From Comamonadaceae bacterium UBA2121 (GTDB taxonomy: Bacteria; Pseudomonadota; Gammaproteobacteria; Burkholderiales; Burkholderiaceae_C), in assembly GCA_002331385.1 (NCBI GenBank), contig DCYB01000012.1, positions 186,001 through 250,000 of the forward strand: 64,000 bases of DNA, written 5' to 3'. The position numbers and the translations under genes were made by a program. Below, one piece after another: positions 52,525 through 60,601 of the stretch (position 1 is the first letter of the stretch; each line of letters starts with the position of its first letter). The notes beneath the pieces were generated by a model, which saw only the letters and a program-made list of their open reading frames with translations, was not told where the DNA came from and searched no databases.

Positions 52525-53307
52525 ATGCTGTTCCTCCTCTCCCCCGCCAAATCACTCGATTACGAATCTGCTCTGCCCGCGGACCTGCCGCACACGCTGC
52601 CCCAGTTCGTGCCGGATTCGAAGAAACTCATCGATGTGCTCCAGCAAAAGTCTCCGCAGGAGATTGCCTCGCTGATGAGCATCAGTGACACCCTGGCCGG
52701 ACTGAACGTTGCCCGCTATGCCACCTGGTCCCCGAAATTCAGCGCCAAGAATTCACGCCAGGCCGTCATGGCATTCAACGGCGACGTGTATGAGGGCCTG
52801 CAGGCGCACTCCTTGGCCGCCGACGATCTGGCCTGGGCGCAGGACCATATCGCCATCCTGAGCGGGCTCTATGGCGTGCTGCGCCCCCTCGACTGGATGC
52901 AACCCTATCGCCTTGAAATGGGCACCCGCCTGCACACCGATGCAGGCACAACGCTCTACAAATTCTGGGGCAAGCGCATTGCGGAATACCTGAACAAGCG
53001 CCTACAAGCGGACGCCACCCCCGTGATCGTCAATCTCGCATCGCAGGAATACTTCAAGTCGGTCGACCGCAAGACACTCAAGGCACGCGTCGTTGAATGC
53101 GTGTTCGAAGACTACAAGGCCGGTCAATACAAGATCATCAGCTTTTACGCCAAGCGCGCACGCGGGCTCATGGCGCGCTGCGCGATCGAAAACCGGATCC
53201 TCTCGCCGCACGGTCTGGAAGGTTTTGACCTTGAGGGCTATGCTTGGCACGCCGCCTCGTCCACGCCCGAGCGACTCGTTTTCCGCCGCCGCGTCGCGGG
53301 CGCCTGA
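52525..53307 (+). CDS. yaaA: Peroxide stress protein YaaA
   Basis: This 260-residue protein belongs to the YaaA/DUF328 family, which lowers free iron and limits hydroxyl-radical damage under peroxide stress in E. coli. It begins FLLSPAKSLDY and contains FNGDVYEGLQA, ILSGLYGVLRPLDWMQPYRLEMGT and VNLASQEYFKSV, all family hallmarks (the third read in parts: GLYGVLRPLD and YRLEMGT). The ATG at 52525 gives the canonical MLFLLSPAKS start; an ATG 21 bp upstream adds non-conserved residues. Confidence 0.96.
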   Translation: MLFLLSPAKSLDYESALPADLPHTLPQFVPDSKKLIDVLQQKSPQEIASLMSISDTLAGLNVARYATWSPKFSAKNSRQAVMAFNGDVYEGLQAHSLAADDLAWAQDHIAILSGLYGVLRPLDWMQPYRLEMGTRLHTDAGTTLYKFWGKRIAEYLNKRLQADATPVIVNLASQEYFKSVDRKTLKARVVECVFEDYKAGQYKIISFYAKRARGLMARCAIENRILSPHGLEGFDLEGYAWHAASSTPERLVFRRRVAGA

Positions 53308-53348
53308 CGCCCTGTCCTGAATCGACTCCCCGAAGGAATTCTCACACC

Positions 53349-54233
53349 ATGCCTTCCAGTTCGAGCACCCAGAAGAAATCCTCCCGCCTGCAAAGCATCA
53401 CCCCTGAATTGCGACAATGGATCATCGCGCAGGCGCAGGCGGGTTTTTCCGCGCCGACGCTGTTGCAGTCCATGACCGATTCCGGTTGGGACGAAGACGT
53501 CGCCGTGGACGCCTTGGAAGTCGTACTGCGCGAGCACCTTTCGCAGGTCGCTGCACAGCAGAACCAGCCAGCGCCCAGCAAAGTGCCGGAACCCGACCTC
53601 GACCACTCTCCGCTCTTCATCGATGTGGGGGATCGACAAGTCGAGGTGTTGATGGATCTGGCGCACCCGCGCATCGTGCTGTTCGGCAACTTGCTGTCGC
53701 GCGAAGAATGCGAGGCTCTGATCGCCGAAGCCCAGCCCCGCATGGCGCGCTCCAAGACCGTGGAAACCCAGTCCGGTGGCGAAGAAATCAATCCCAACCG
53801 CACCAGCGAGGGCATGTTCTTCCAACGCGGCGAGAACGGCATCGTGGCGACGCTGGAAGCGCGCATCGCGAAGCTGGTGAACTGGCCGTTGGAGAACGGG
53901 GAAGGTCTGCAGATCCTGCACTACGGGCCCGGCGCGGAATACAAGCCGCACTACGACTATTTCGATCCTGCAGAGCCGGGCACGGCCACCATCGTCAAAC
54001 GCGGCGGGCAGCGCGTTGGCACGCTCGTGATTTACCTGAACAACCCGGTCAAAGGCGGCGGCACGGTGTTCCCGGACATCCAGCTGGAGGTCGGGCCGCG
54101 CCAGGGCAACGCCGTATTCTTCAGCTACGAACGCCCACACCCCGCCACCAAGACCTTGCACGGCGGCTCCCCGGTTGTCGAAGGCGAAAAATGGATCGCC
54201 ACCAAGTGGTTACGGGAAGGAGAGTTCAAGTAA
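53349..54233 (+). CDS. 2OG-Fe(II) oxygenase, prolyl 4-hydroxylase-like
   Basis: This 294-residue protein has a C-terminal P4Hc-type double-stranded beta-helix domain. The iron ligands are H201 and D203 (KPHYDYF) and H271 (KTLHGGSP), and K281 (GEKWIATKW) would bind 2-oxoglutarate. The N-terminal ~100 residues are helical and look like an added interaction domain. Bacterial P4H-like enzymes can hydroxylate proline in elongation factors; the target here is unknown. The ATG at 53349 follows a GAAGGAATT ribosome site. Confidence 0.9.
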   Translation: MPSSSSTQKKSSRLQSITPELRQWIIAQAQAGFSAPTLLQSMTDSGWDEDVAVDALEVVLREHLSQVAAQQNQPAPSKVPEPDLDHSPLFIDVGDRQVEVLMDLAHPRIVLFGNLLSREECEALIAEAQPRMARSKTVETQSGGEEINPNRTSEGMFFQRGENGIVATLEARIAKLVNWPLENGEGLQILHYGPGAEYKPHYDYFDPAEPGTATIVKRGGQRVGTLVIYLNNPVKGGGTVFPDIQLEVGPRQGNAVFFSYERPHPATKTLHGGSPVVEGEKWIATKWLREGEFK

Positions 54234-54383
54234 CTCTCCCCCGGGTCGATGGGCACTCGCCATTCCTGCTTGCTTGTCGGTTATCGAACACAGAGCAGCA
54301 TTGACCCTCGGTGCGACGGCGGCCCACACGCGAGCAACGACGTCCCGCCCCGCCGAAGCTCCCATACTTTGTAGAACTAGCAC

Positions 54384-55232
54384 ATGACATCCCAACCAGA
54401 GCAATCTCCGCTGGGCAAGGCTTCGGCCTATGCGGACCAGTACGACGCGACGCTGCTGTTCCCGATTCCCCGTGCGACCAAACGCGCAGACATCGGCATC
54501 ACCGGCGACGCCCCTTTTTTCGGCGCCGATCTGTGGACCGCCTACGAAGTCTCGTGGCTCAACGCGCGCGGTAAACCGGTGGTCGCGCTCGCGCACATCA
54601 CCATTCCGTGCGAAAGCCCGAACATCGTCGAGAGCAAGTCATTCAAGCTCTACCTGAACAGCTTCAACAGCAGCCGCTTCACCAGCATGGAAGAAGTGCG
54701 CGACACCATTCGCGCCGACGTGAGCGAGGCGGTCTGGCGCGGCAGCGATGCCCCCCGCACCATTGGTGTCAAACTGGTACTGCCCGAATGCTTTGGCGAT
54801 GAAACCATGGGGGAGCTACAGGGCCTGCTGCTCGACCGCCTCGACATCGAATGCGATCAATACACGCCCGATCCTTCGCTGCTCCAGGCCAATCACGAAG
54901 AAGCGCCGGTGACGGAGGAACTCGTCAGCCACCTGCTCAAAAGCAATTGCCTCGTCACGGGCCAGCCGGACTGGGGCAGCGTCCAGATCAGCTACAGCGG
55001 AGCCCAGATCGATCAGGAAGGGCTTTTGAAATACATCGTAAGTTTTCGCAACCACAATGAGTTCCACGAGCAATGCGTCGAGCGCATTTTCATGGACATC
55101 TGGACCCGTTGCCAACCCATCAAACTGAGCGTCTACGCACGCTATACACGGCGCGGCGGCCTCGACATCAACCCCTTGCGCACCAGCCATCCGCAAGCCC
55201 TGCCGAAGAACCGGCGCAATGCGCGGCAGTAG
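54384..55232 (+). CDS. queF: NADPH-dependent 7-cyano-7-deazaguanine reductase QueF (long form)
   Basis: This 282-residue enzyme reduces the nitrile of preQ0 to the amine of preQ1 in queuosine synthesis. It is the two-domain YqcD-type form. The ESKSFKLYLNSF motif for NADPH binding is at 83-94, and the catalytic C189 and D196 lie in SNCLVTGQPDWGSV. No other queuosine genes are in the window, and no preQ1 riboswitch was recognised in the 150 bp upstream. Confidence 0.96.
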   Translation: MTSQPEQSPLGKASAYADQYDATLLFPIPRATKRADIGITGDAPFFGADLWTAYEVSWLNARGKPVVALAHITIPCESPNIVESKSFKLYLNSFNSSRFTSMEEVRDTIRADVSEAVWRGSDAPRTIGVKLVLPECFGDETMGELQGLLLDRLDIECDQYTPDPSLLQANHEEAPVTEELVSHLLKSNCLVTGQPDWGSVQISYSGAQIDQEGLLKYIVSFRNHNEFHEQCVERIFMDIWTRCQPIKLSVYARYTRRGGLDINPLRTSHPQALPKNRRNARQ

Positions 55233-55235
55233 TTA

Positions 55236-55263
55236 TTGACTGTCGAGACACATGAGCGATAAA
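55236..55263 (+). promoter_or_regulatory. Possible sigma-70 promoter before the CoA-transferase operon
   Basis: TTGACT at 55236 and GATAAA at 55258 are separated by 16 bp, starting just after the queF stop codon and about 135 bp before the operon's first gene. The match is moderate (5/6 and 4/6). Confidence 0.3.
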
Positions 55264-55399
55264 CCTTATGTCTTATGACGAGCAAAGGCGCCAATTCTCA
55301 ATACTGATCAGGTATCGAATGTCGAAAAAATAATATTGGACCCGCTGCCGACCCGCGTCCTATGCTGTCCCCATAAAACTATGACGGAGACAAGCTGGA

Positions 55400-56626
55400 A
55401 TGAGCGATACGGCACTTGGGCACATCAAAGTTCTGGATTTGACGCGCATCCTCGCAGGACCTTGGGCGACGCAGAATCTTGCGGATATGGGCGCGGAAGT
55501 GATCAAAGTCGAGCGTCCTCACGTTGGCGATGATACGCGCGCTTGGGGCCCTCCTTTCCTGAAGGATGACACAGGGAACGAAACCCGGGATTCATCCTAT
55601 TTTCTCTCCGCCAACCGGGGTAAGAAATCCATTACGGTGGATCTGGCACATCCAGAAGGCCAAGCATTGATACGCGCGTTGGCCCAGCAGGCCGACGTCA
55701 TTGTGGAAAATTACAAGGTCGGCACATTGGCACGTTACGGCCTCGACTACGACAGCCTATCCGCGCTCAATCCCCGGTTGGTCTATTGCTCCATCACCGG
55801 GTTCGGTCAGACCGGCCCGTACGCAGCGCTGCCCGGCTACGATTTCGTATTCCAGGGCATGGGCGGCCTGATGAGTATTACCGGCCAGCCTGAAAACGCC
55901 GCTGGCGACGAGCCCATGAAAGTGGGCATTGCCATCAGCGACTTGCTGTGCGGGATGTACGCCACGACCGCCATTCTTGGAGCCCTCGAACGCAGACATC
56001 AAAGCGGCAAGGGGCAACATATCGATCTCTCACTGCTCGACTGCATCGTTTCGATCAGCTCATATCAATCGATCAATTATTTCCTCTCGGGTCAGATTCC
56101 CAAACGGATGGGCAATGCGCATTCGAATATGGTCCCCTATCAGGTGTTCCGCTGCCGGGAAGGCGATGTCATTGTGGCCGTTGGCAATGACACGCAATAC
56201 AGGGCGTTCTGCAACTTGATTGGTCGATCCGACCTTGGCTCCGATGAGCGTTACGCAACGCCGGGACAAAGAAACCGCAATCGTGACTCCCTGATTCCCG
56301 AGATCGCCAAGGCCATGCTGACGCGCACGATGAATGAGTGGGTCGAAATGATGGAAGCCGCGAATGTGCCTTGCGGACCGATCAACAATATTCAGCAAGT
56401 GTTCGAAGATCCGCAAATCACACATCGGCAAATGCGTCTCGAACTAGAGCACTCCGCGGGCGTCAAGGCGCCAGCCGTTGCCAGCCCGATCCGGTATTCC
56501 GAATCCCCGCTGCGCTATCAGCGCTCAGCCCCTTTGCTGGGTGAGCACACGCACGACGTATTGCAGTCCAGCCTTGGGCTGACGGCAGAGCGTATTAGCG
56601 AACTGCAGCGCCAAGGCGCCATTTAA
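55400..56626 (+). CDS. CaiB/BaiF family CoA transferase (class III)
   Basis: This 408-residue protein has the class III CoA-transferase signatures: LDLTRILAGPWATQNLADMGAEVIKVE (key parts LDLTRILAGP and GAEVIKVE), FLSANRGKKSI, GFGQTGPYAALPGYDF, and the QGMGGLMSITG region. The catalytic Asp would lie in KVGIAISDLLCGMYA. Such enzymes activate a carboxylic acid by moving CoA from succinyl-CoA or acetyl-CoA. It starts a seven-gene plus-strand operon; a GGAG site lies about 10 bp before the ATG at 55400. The acid substrate is unknown. Confidence 0.92.
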   Translation: MSDTALGHIKVLDLTRILAGPWATQNLADMGAEVIKVERPHVGDDTRAWGPPFLKDDTGNETRDSSYFLSANRGKKSITVDLAHPEGQALIRALAQQADVIVENYKVGTLARYGLDYDSLSALNPRLVYCSITGFGQTGPYAALPGYDFVFQGMGGLMSITGQPENAAGDEPMKVGIAISDLLCGMYATTAILGALERRHQSGKGQHIDLSLLDCIVSISSYQSINYFLSGQIPKRMGNAHSNMVPYQVFRCREGDVIVAVGNDTQYRAFCNLIGRSDLGSDERYATPGQRNRNRDSLIPEIAKAMLTRTMNEWVEMMEAANVPCGPINNIQQVFEDPQITHRQMRLELEHSAGVKAPAVASPIRYSESPLRYQRSAPLLGEHTHDVLQSSLGLTAERISELQRQGAI

Positions 56627-56728
56627 GTTCACTGCACGCAGGCAGAGCGCTTTCACAAGCTGCGCCTGGCGCCAGCCCGCTGAGTGCGCGGCAACCATGG
56701 TTCAACGATTCAACACAAGGAGACAAAC

Positions 56729-57700
56729 ATGCGACGCCTTTCATTTATTCGCGCGGTCACTGGGGCAGTACTCATCGCCAGCAGCACATCCATATTTGCG
56801 CAGTCCGCGAATGCGCCCATTCGCTTTTTAGTGCCTTACCCTGCAGGAGGAGCTGCTGACCAGATAACGCGTCTGGTAGCGCACGAAACGTCCAACATTC
56901 TCGGCACGCCCTTCATCATTGAAAACAAGGGAGGCGCGGCAGGGATGATTGCTGCAGAAACCGTGCTTCGCGCCCCCGCCGATGGCACTACGTTCTACGT
57001 AGGCGCCAATGCGCCGATGGTGATCAATCAGGCCATCTACGACAAGATACCCTACGACCCTGCCAAAGACTTCGTACCCGTCGCAGGCATGGGCAAAGCG
57101 CCCCTTTTATTGGTGACGCGAAAGAATCTCGGAGCCAAGGACCTGTCAGAGCTGATCGCGCTGGGTAAAAGCAACGGTACAGCGTTCAGCATGGGCTCTG
57201 CGAGCAGCGGCAATATCACGCATCTCGCCGGCGAGTATGCGGCTTCGAAAATGGGAATGAAGGTGATGCACGTGCCCTTTGCCGGCAGTGCCCCCGCAAT
57301 CACCAGTCTGATGGGCAGCAACATCGACATCATGTTCGACGCCCTTCCTTCCTGCATGCAGCAAGCCAAGGCGGGCCGCATCGTTCCACTGGCCATCCTG
57401 GATGGCCAACGCTTCCCGCAACTGGCGGACGTTCCCACCGCCGCAGAGCTCGGCTTCAAAGGTCTGGAGGCAGCCGCCTGGTTCGGCATCATGGCCCGTA
57501 CTGGCACGCCGCAAGCCACTATCGACAGCCTGAACAAGGCCGTCAACGAAGCGCTTGCCAAACCTGAACTGATCAGCAAATTGCGCAACATTGGCGCACA
57601 GCCCATGCCAGGGTCGCAACAGCAGTTCGCGCAGTTCATTGATGCGGAACGCAAGCAGTGGATGCCTCTTGCCAAATCCCTCGGCGTACGCGCTGACTGA
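56729..57700 (+). CDS. Bug/TctC-type tripartite tricarboxylate transporter substrate-binding protein
   Basis: This 323-residue periplasmic binding protein has a Sec signal peptide ending near SIFAQS. The mature protein shows the Bug pattern IRFLVPYPAGGAADQITR, then GTPFIIENKGGAAGMIA, YDPAKDFVPV and FAGSAPAITSLMGSNID. Bug proteins bind organic acids such as nicotinate, terephthalate or citrate. No TctA/TctB membrane genes are present, as is typical of the many orphan Bug genes in Comamonadaceae. An AAGGAG site precedes the ATG at 56729. Confidence 0.94.
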   Translation: MRRLSFIRAVTGAVLIASSTSIFAQSANAPIRFLVPYPAGGAADQITRLVAHETSNILGTPFIIENKGGAAGMIAAETVLRAPADGTTFYVGANAPMVINQAIYDKIPYDPAKDFVPVAGMGKAPLLLVTRKNLGAKDLSELIALGKSNGTAFSMGSASSGNITHLAGEYAASKMGMKVMHVPFAGSAPAITSLMGSNIDIMFDALPSCMQQAKAGRIVPLAILDGQRFPQLADVPTAAELGFKGLEAAAWFGIMARTGTPQATIDSLNKAVNEALAKPELISKLRNIGAQPMPGSQQQFAQFIDAERKQWMPLAKSLGVRAD

Positions 57701-57707
57701 GGCCGCC

Positions 57708-58181
57708 ATGCAACCCAGCCGCAAAATCAGCCTCGGATCTATTCAGGCCCTCAAAGACTACGTCGGTTCGCCGGCAATTTCCGGCGAGGCCATCATTGTC
57801 GATCAACAGGCCATCGACACCTTCGCCGCAGTCACTCACGACCAACAATGGATCCATGTAGACCCGGCGCGTGCAGCCACTGACTCCCCATTCGGAACGA
57901 CCATTGCCCATGGCCTGTTCACGCTCTCACTCATCACCGGCTGGTACCACCGGGTGTTTGAATTTCCTGGTCGTAAGCTCGCCCTGAACTATGGGTTCGA
58001 CAAGGTTCGCTTTACGGCGCCAGTGAAAAGCGGTGCCGCTTTGGTGGGCAGCTTCCGACTCGAGCAGGTACAGGAGCTGAACATCCATGAAGCCCGCTGC
58101 CATTGGCATGTCGAAGTCACCGAGGTGGGTGTGCAGCGCCCTGCACTTGTCGCTCAGTGGATCATGCAACTGCGCTATTGA
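57708..58181 (+). CDS. MaoC-like hot-dog dehydratase/hydratase
   Basis: This 157-residue single hot-dog domain protein matches MaoC-like enoyl-CoA hydratases. The catalytic Asp/His pair is D45 and H50 in HDQQWIHVD, followed by SPFGTTIAHGLFTLSL, the usual hydratase-2 pattern. It would hydrate an enoyl-CoA intermediate. It begins 7 bp after the Bug gene; the ATG at 57708 is supported by this spacing. A much longer in-frame opening upstream is a shadow of the Bug gene. Confidence 0.9.
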   Translation: MQPSRKISLGSIQALKDYVGSPAISGEAIIVDQQAIDTFAAVTHDQQWIHVDPARAATDSPFGTTIAHGLFTLSLITGWYHRVFEFPGRKLALNYGFDKVRFTAPVKSGAALVGSFRLEQVQELNIHEARCHWHVEVTEVGVQRPALVAQWIMQLRY

Positions 58182-58214
58182 ACGAGTCGTTTGAAAACAT
58201 GTATTGGAGACGCA

Positions 58215-59009
58215 ATGTCTGTTCTTGAAATAACCCGTCATGGCGCCACCGCAGTGCTCACGATGAATCGGCCGGCGGCGCGCAACGCGCTCGACATGGA
58301 GTTGCGTGCAGCATTTGCACAGGCCATTCCCGAAGTACGCGACGATGCGGCCATACGCTGCGTTGTCCTCACGGGTGCGGGCGGTCATTTTTGTGCCGGC
58401 GGCGACATTCGCGCAATGGGATTTGGTGACGGCGACATCTTTGAAGGACGCTCACGCATCATCGCCATGCAGCGTTGGTTCGATGAGCTGGTGGACATGG
58501 AAAAGCCGGTCATCGCCGCCGTAGAAGGCTCGGCATTTGGTGCTGGTCTCTCCATGGCGCTCGCCGCAGACTTCGTCCTGGCGGCTCCAGATGCCACGTT
58601 CTGCTCTGTGTTTGCCCGTATCGGCTACGTACCGGATCTGGGAGGCATGTACCTGCTTCCCCGCGCAGTCGGCCTCTCGCGAGCAAAGGAGTTGGCCTTT
58701 ACAGCGCGCGTCGTTCCCGCGCAAGAAGCGGCCGAACTGGGCATCGTCCAGCACATCGTCGCCAGTGACAAACGGGTCCTCGACGAAGCGCTGGCGCTTG
58801 CAGCCAGATTCGACAACGCTCCGCCGGGTGCATTGGGGATCATCAAAAACACCATGAATCACGCCTTTGAGTCCGACCGGCGTACGGTGTATGCGCAAGA
58901 GGCATTCGCCCAAGCCCTGTGTCGGGAAAGCGCATACCACAAGGAAGCCAAGGCGCGTTTTCTCAGCAAGCAACCGCCGCTGTATCAGTGGCCGCAAGAT
59001 AGGAACTGA
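58215..59009 (+). CDS. Enoyl-CoA hydratase/isomerase (crotonase) family protein
   Basis: This 264-residue crotonase-fold protein has oxyanion-hole segments GGHFCAGGDIRAM (57-69) and EGSAFGAGLSMALAADF (104-120). Both glutamates of classical hydratases are replaced: by my alignment rat E144 corresponds to S113 and E164 to F133. D141 in YVPDLGG lies where several crotonase isomerases carry an acidic residue. It may thus be an isomerase, hydrolase or retro-Claisen-type enzyme rather than a hydratase. A GGAGA site precedes the ATG at 58215. Confidence 0.88.
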   Translation: MSVLEITRHGATAVLTMNRPAARNALDMELRAAFAQAIPEVRDDAAIRCVVLTGAGGHFCAGGDIRAMGFGDGDIFEGRSRIIAMQRWFDELVDMEKPVIAAVEGSAFGAGLSMALAADFVLAAPDATFCSVFARIGYVPDLGGMYLLPRAVGLSRAKELAFTARVVPAQEAAELGIVQHIVASDKRVLDEALALAARFDNAPPGALGIIKNTMNHAFESDRRTVYAQEAFAQALCRESAYHKEAKARFLSKQPPLYQWPQDRN

Positions 59010-59010
59010 A

Positions 59011-59406
59011 ATGAATTCAAGCAACTCCACGACGCTGCAGCCACAAAAGGAATACTTCGACCACCTGGCTGCCGGGCACTTCATGATCCAGCGCTCCCGC
59101 AGCAGTGGCGAATATGTTTTTTTCCCCCGTATCGCTGCGCCTCGCACCGGAGCTCGTGATCTTGAATGGGTTCGCGCCAGCGGGCGTGGCACGGTTTACG
59201 CCACCACAGTGATGCGCATGCGGGCACCGACACCGTCCTACAACGCCTGCCTTGTGGAGCTGGAAGAAGGGCCGCGCATGATGAGTCGGGTGGAAGGGAT
59301 CGCACCAGAAGAGGTGACCATCGGTATGGCCGTGCAAGCGCGCATCAGCGTGGATGCCGATGGTCAGCCACTGGTTGTTTTTGACCAAGTGCAAGCGAGG
59401 ACCTAA
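59011..59406 (+). CDS. DUF35/OB-fold protein lacking zinc-ribbon cysteines
   Basis: This 131-residue protein has the arrangement of DUF35 proteins: an N-terminal YFDHLAAGHFMIQR helix, a ribbon region, then an OB fold (WVRASGRGTVYATTVM, PYNACLVELEEG-like strands, VEGIAPEEVTIGMAV). The four Cys normally found in the ribbon are replaced (S29, S32, A43, T46), so it cannot bind zinc there. DUF35 proteins pair with thiolase-like partners, and here the thiolase-like gene follows directly. The ATG at 59011 starts one base after the crotonase stop codon. Confidence 0.87.
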   Translation: MNSSNSTTLQPQKEYFDHLAAGHFMIQRSRSSGEYVFFPRIAAPRTGARDLEWVRASGRGTVYATTVMRMRAPTPSYNACLVELEEGPRMMSRVEGIAPEEVTIGMAVQARISVDADGQPLVVFDQVQART

Positions 59407-59408
59407 GC

Positions 59409-60569
59409 ATGAGCATGACTGAACGTTTTCCCCGCGGCAAAACGGCCATCGTTGCCTCAGCGACCTATGGCATGGGAGAGGCTCCAGGACAGACTTCGCT
59501 CGACCTGGCAGTCCATGCCAGTGTCCGAGCGCTGTCTTCGATCGGACTGACACCTCAAAATGTGGACGGGCTGTTTATCGCATTGCCGGACGACTACCTT
59601 TCCGGCCTCAGTTTCACCGAGTACCTCGGCATCTGTCCTCGGCTGACCGATAACAACCGCACTGGTGGGTCGTCGTTTCTCACCCATGCCATTCATGCAG
59701 CATTGGCACTGGATGCCGGTCTGTGCGATGTCGCCTTGATCGCCTACGGTAGCAACCAACGGACAGCATCCGGAAAGCTGGTCAGCTCGTTGCGACCTTC
59801 GCCTTATGAAGCCCCTTACCGCCTGGCTCGGCCCATTGGTGGCTATGCCTTGGCGGCGTCGCGTTATCAGGCCCAGTATGGGCTCCAGAAAGAACAACTC
59901 GGAGCCGTGGCGCTCGCTGCGCGACAGTGGGCTCAGAGAAACCCCGAGGCGTTCCTGCGCGATCCCTTGAGCATGGACGACTATCTGGCTTCCCGCATGG
60001 TTGCCGACCCATTTTCCGTGCGCGACTGCTGTCTCGTGACCGATGGCGCTGCAGCCGTGGTCATGGTGCGTGCAGATCGTGCCCGTGATCTCGCCACGCG
60101 CCCCGCATACCTGCTCGGAGGCGCTGCTGCTGCATGGCACAAGGACATTACGAACATGCCTGACCTGACAGTGACTGCGGCATCCGTGAGTGGTCCACGG
60201 GCAATGGCCCAGGCAGGAGTCAAACCCGCCGACTTTGACGTCGTCGAACTCTATGACGCTTTCACATTGAACACCATTCTCTTTCTGGAGGACCTCGGCT
60301 TCTGCGCCAAAGGTGAAGGAGCGGCATTCGTGGAAGGCGGTCGCATCGCCCCGGGAGGCTCTTTGCCAGTCAACACCAACGGCGGAGGCCTATCGTGCGT
60401 TCACCCCGGCATGTACGGCTTGTTCACCATGGTTGAAGCCGCGCAGCAACTGGCCGGCGGGCTCGGAGAGCGGCAAGTGGACAACGCGCAATTAGCACTC
60501 GCCCATGGAAACGGTGGCGAATTGTCGAGTCAGGCAACACTCGTTTTGGGCAGTGCAGCAACGCTGTGA
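59409..60569 (+). CDS. SCP-x/Ltp-type thiolase-like protein without the thiolase nucleophile
   Basis: This 386-residue thiolase-fold protein is of the lipid-transfer-protein type. Where classical thiolases carry the nucleophilic cysteine it has RTGGSSF (85-90). The C-terminal half has ELYDAFTLNTILFLEDLGFC-like segments with Y282 and NGGGLSCVHPGMYG with H332 and Y336. Cys-less members such as Ltp2 act with a DUF35 partner as retro-aldolases in steroid side-chain loss. The adjacent DUF35 gene fits this. Thiolytic activity is unlikely but not excluded. Confidence 0.88.
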   Translation: MSMTERFPRGKTAIVASATYGMGEAPGQTSLDLAVHASVRALSSIGLTPQNVDGLFIALPDDYLSGLSFTEYLGICPRLTDNNRTGGSSFLTHAIHAALALDAGLCDVALIAYGSNQRTASGKLVSSLRPSPYEAPYRLARPIGGYALAASRYQAQYGLQKEQLGAVALAARQWAQRNPEAFLRDPLSMDDYLASRMVADPFSVRDCCLVTDGAAAVVMVRADRARDLATRPAYLLGGAAAAWHKDITNMPDLTVTAASVSGPRAMAQAGVKPADFDVVELYDAFTLNTILFLEDLGFCAKGEGAAFVEGGRIAPGGSLPVNTNGGGLSCVHPGMYGLFTMVEAAQQLAGGLGERQVDNAQLALAHGNGGELSSQATLVLGSAATL

Positions 60570-60601
60570 AAACCCACGCTTCAACATCTGGAGACCCACC
60601 T

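Noticed and set aside
58867..59010. An N-terminal extension of the DUF35 protein
   Set aside because: The extra codons are a shadow of the crotonase gene; the ATG at 59011 fits operon spacing and the DUF35 N-terminal helix.
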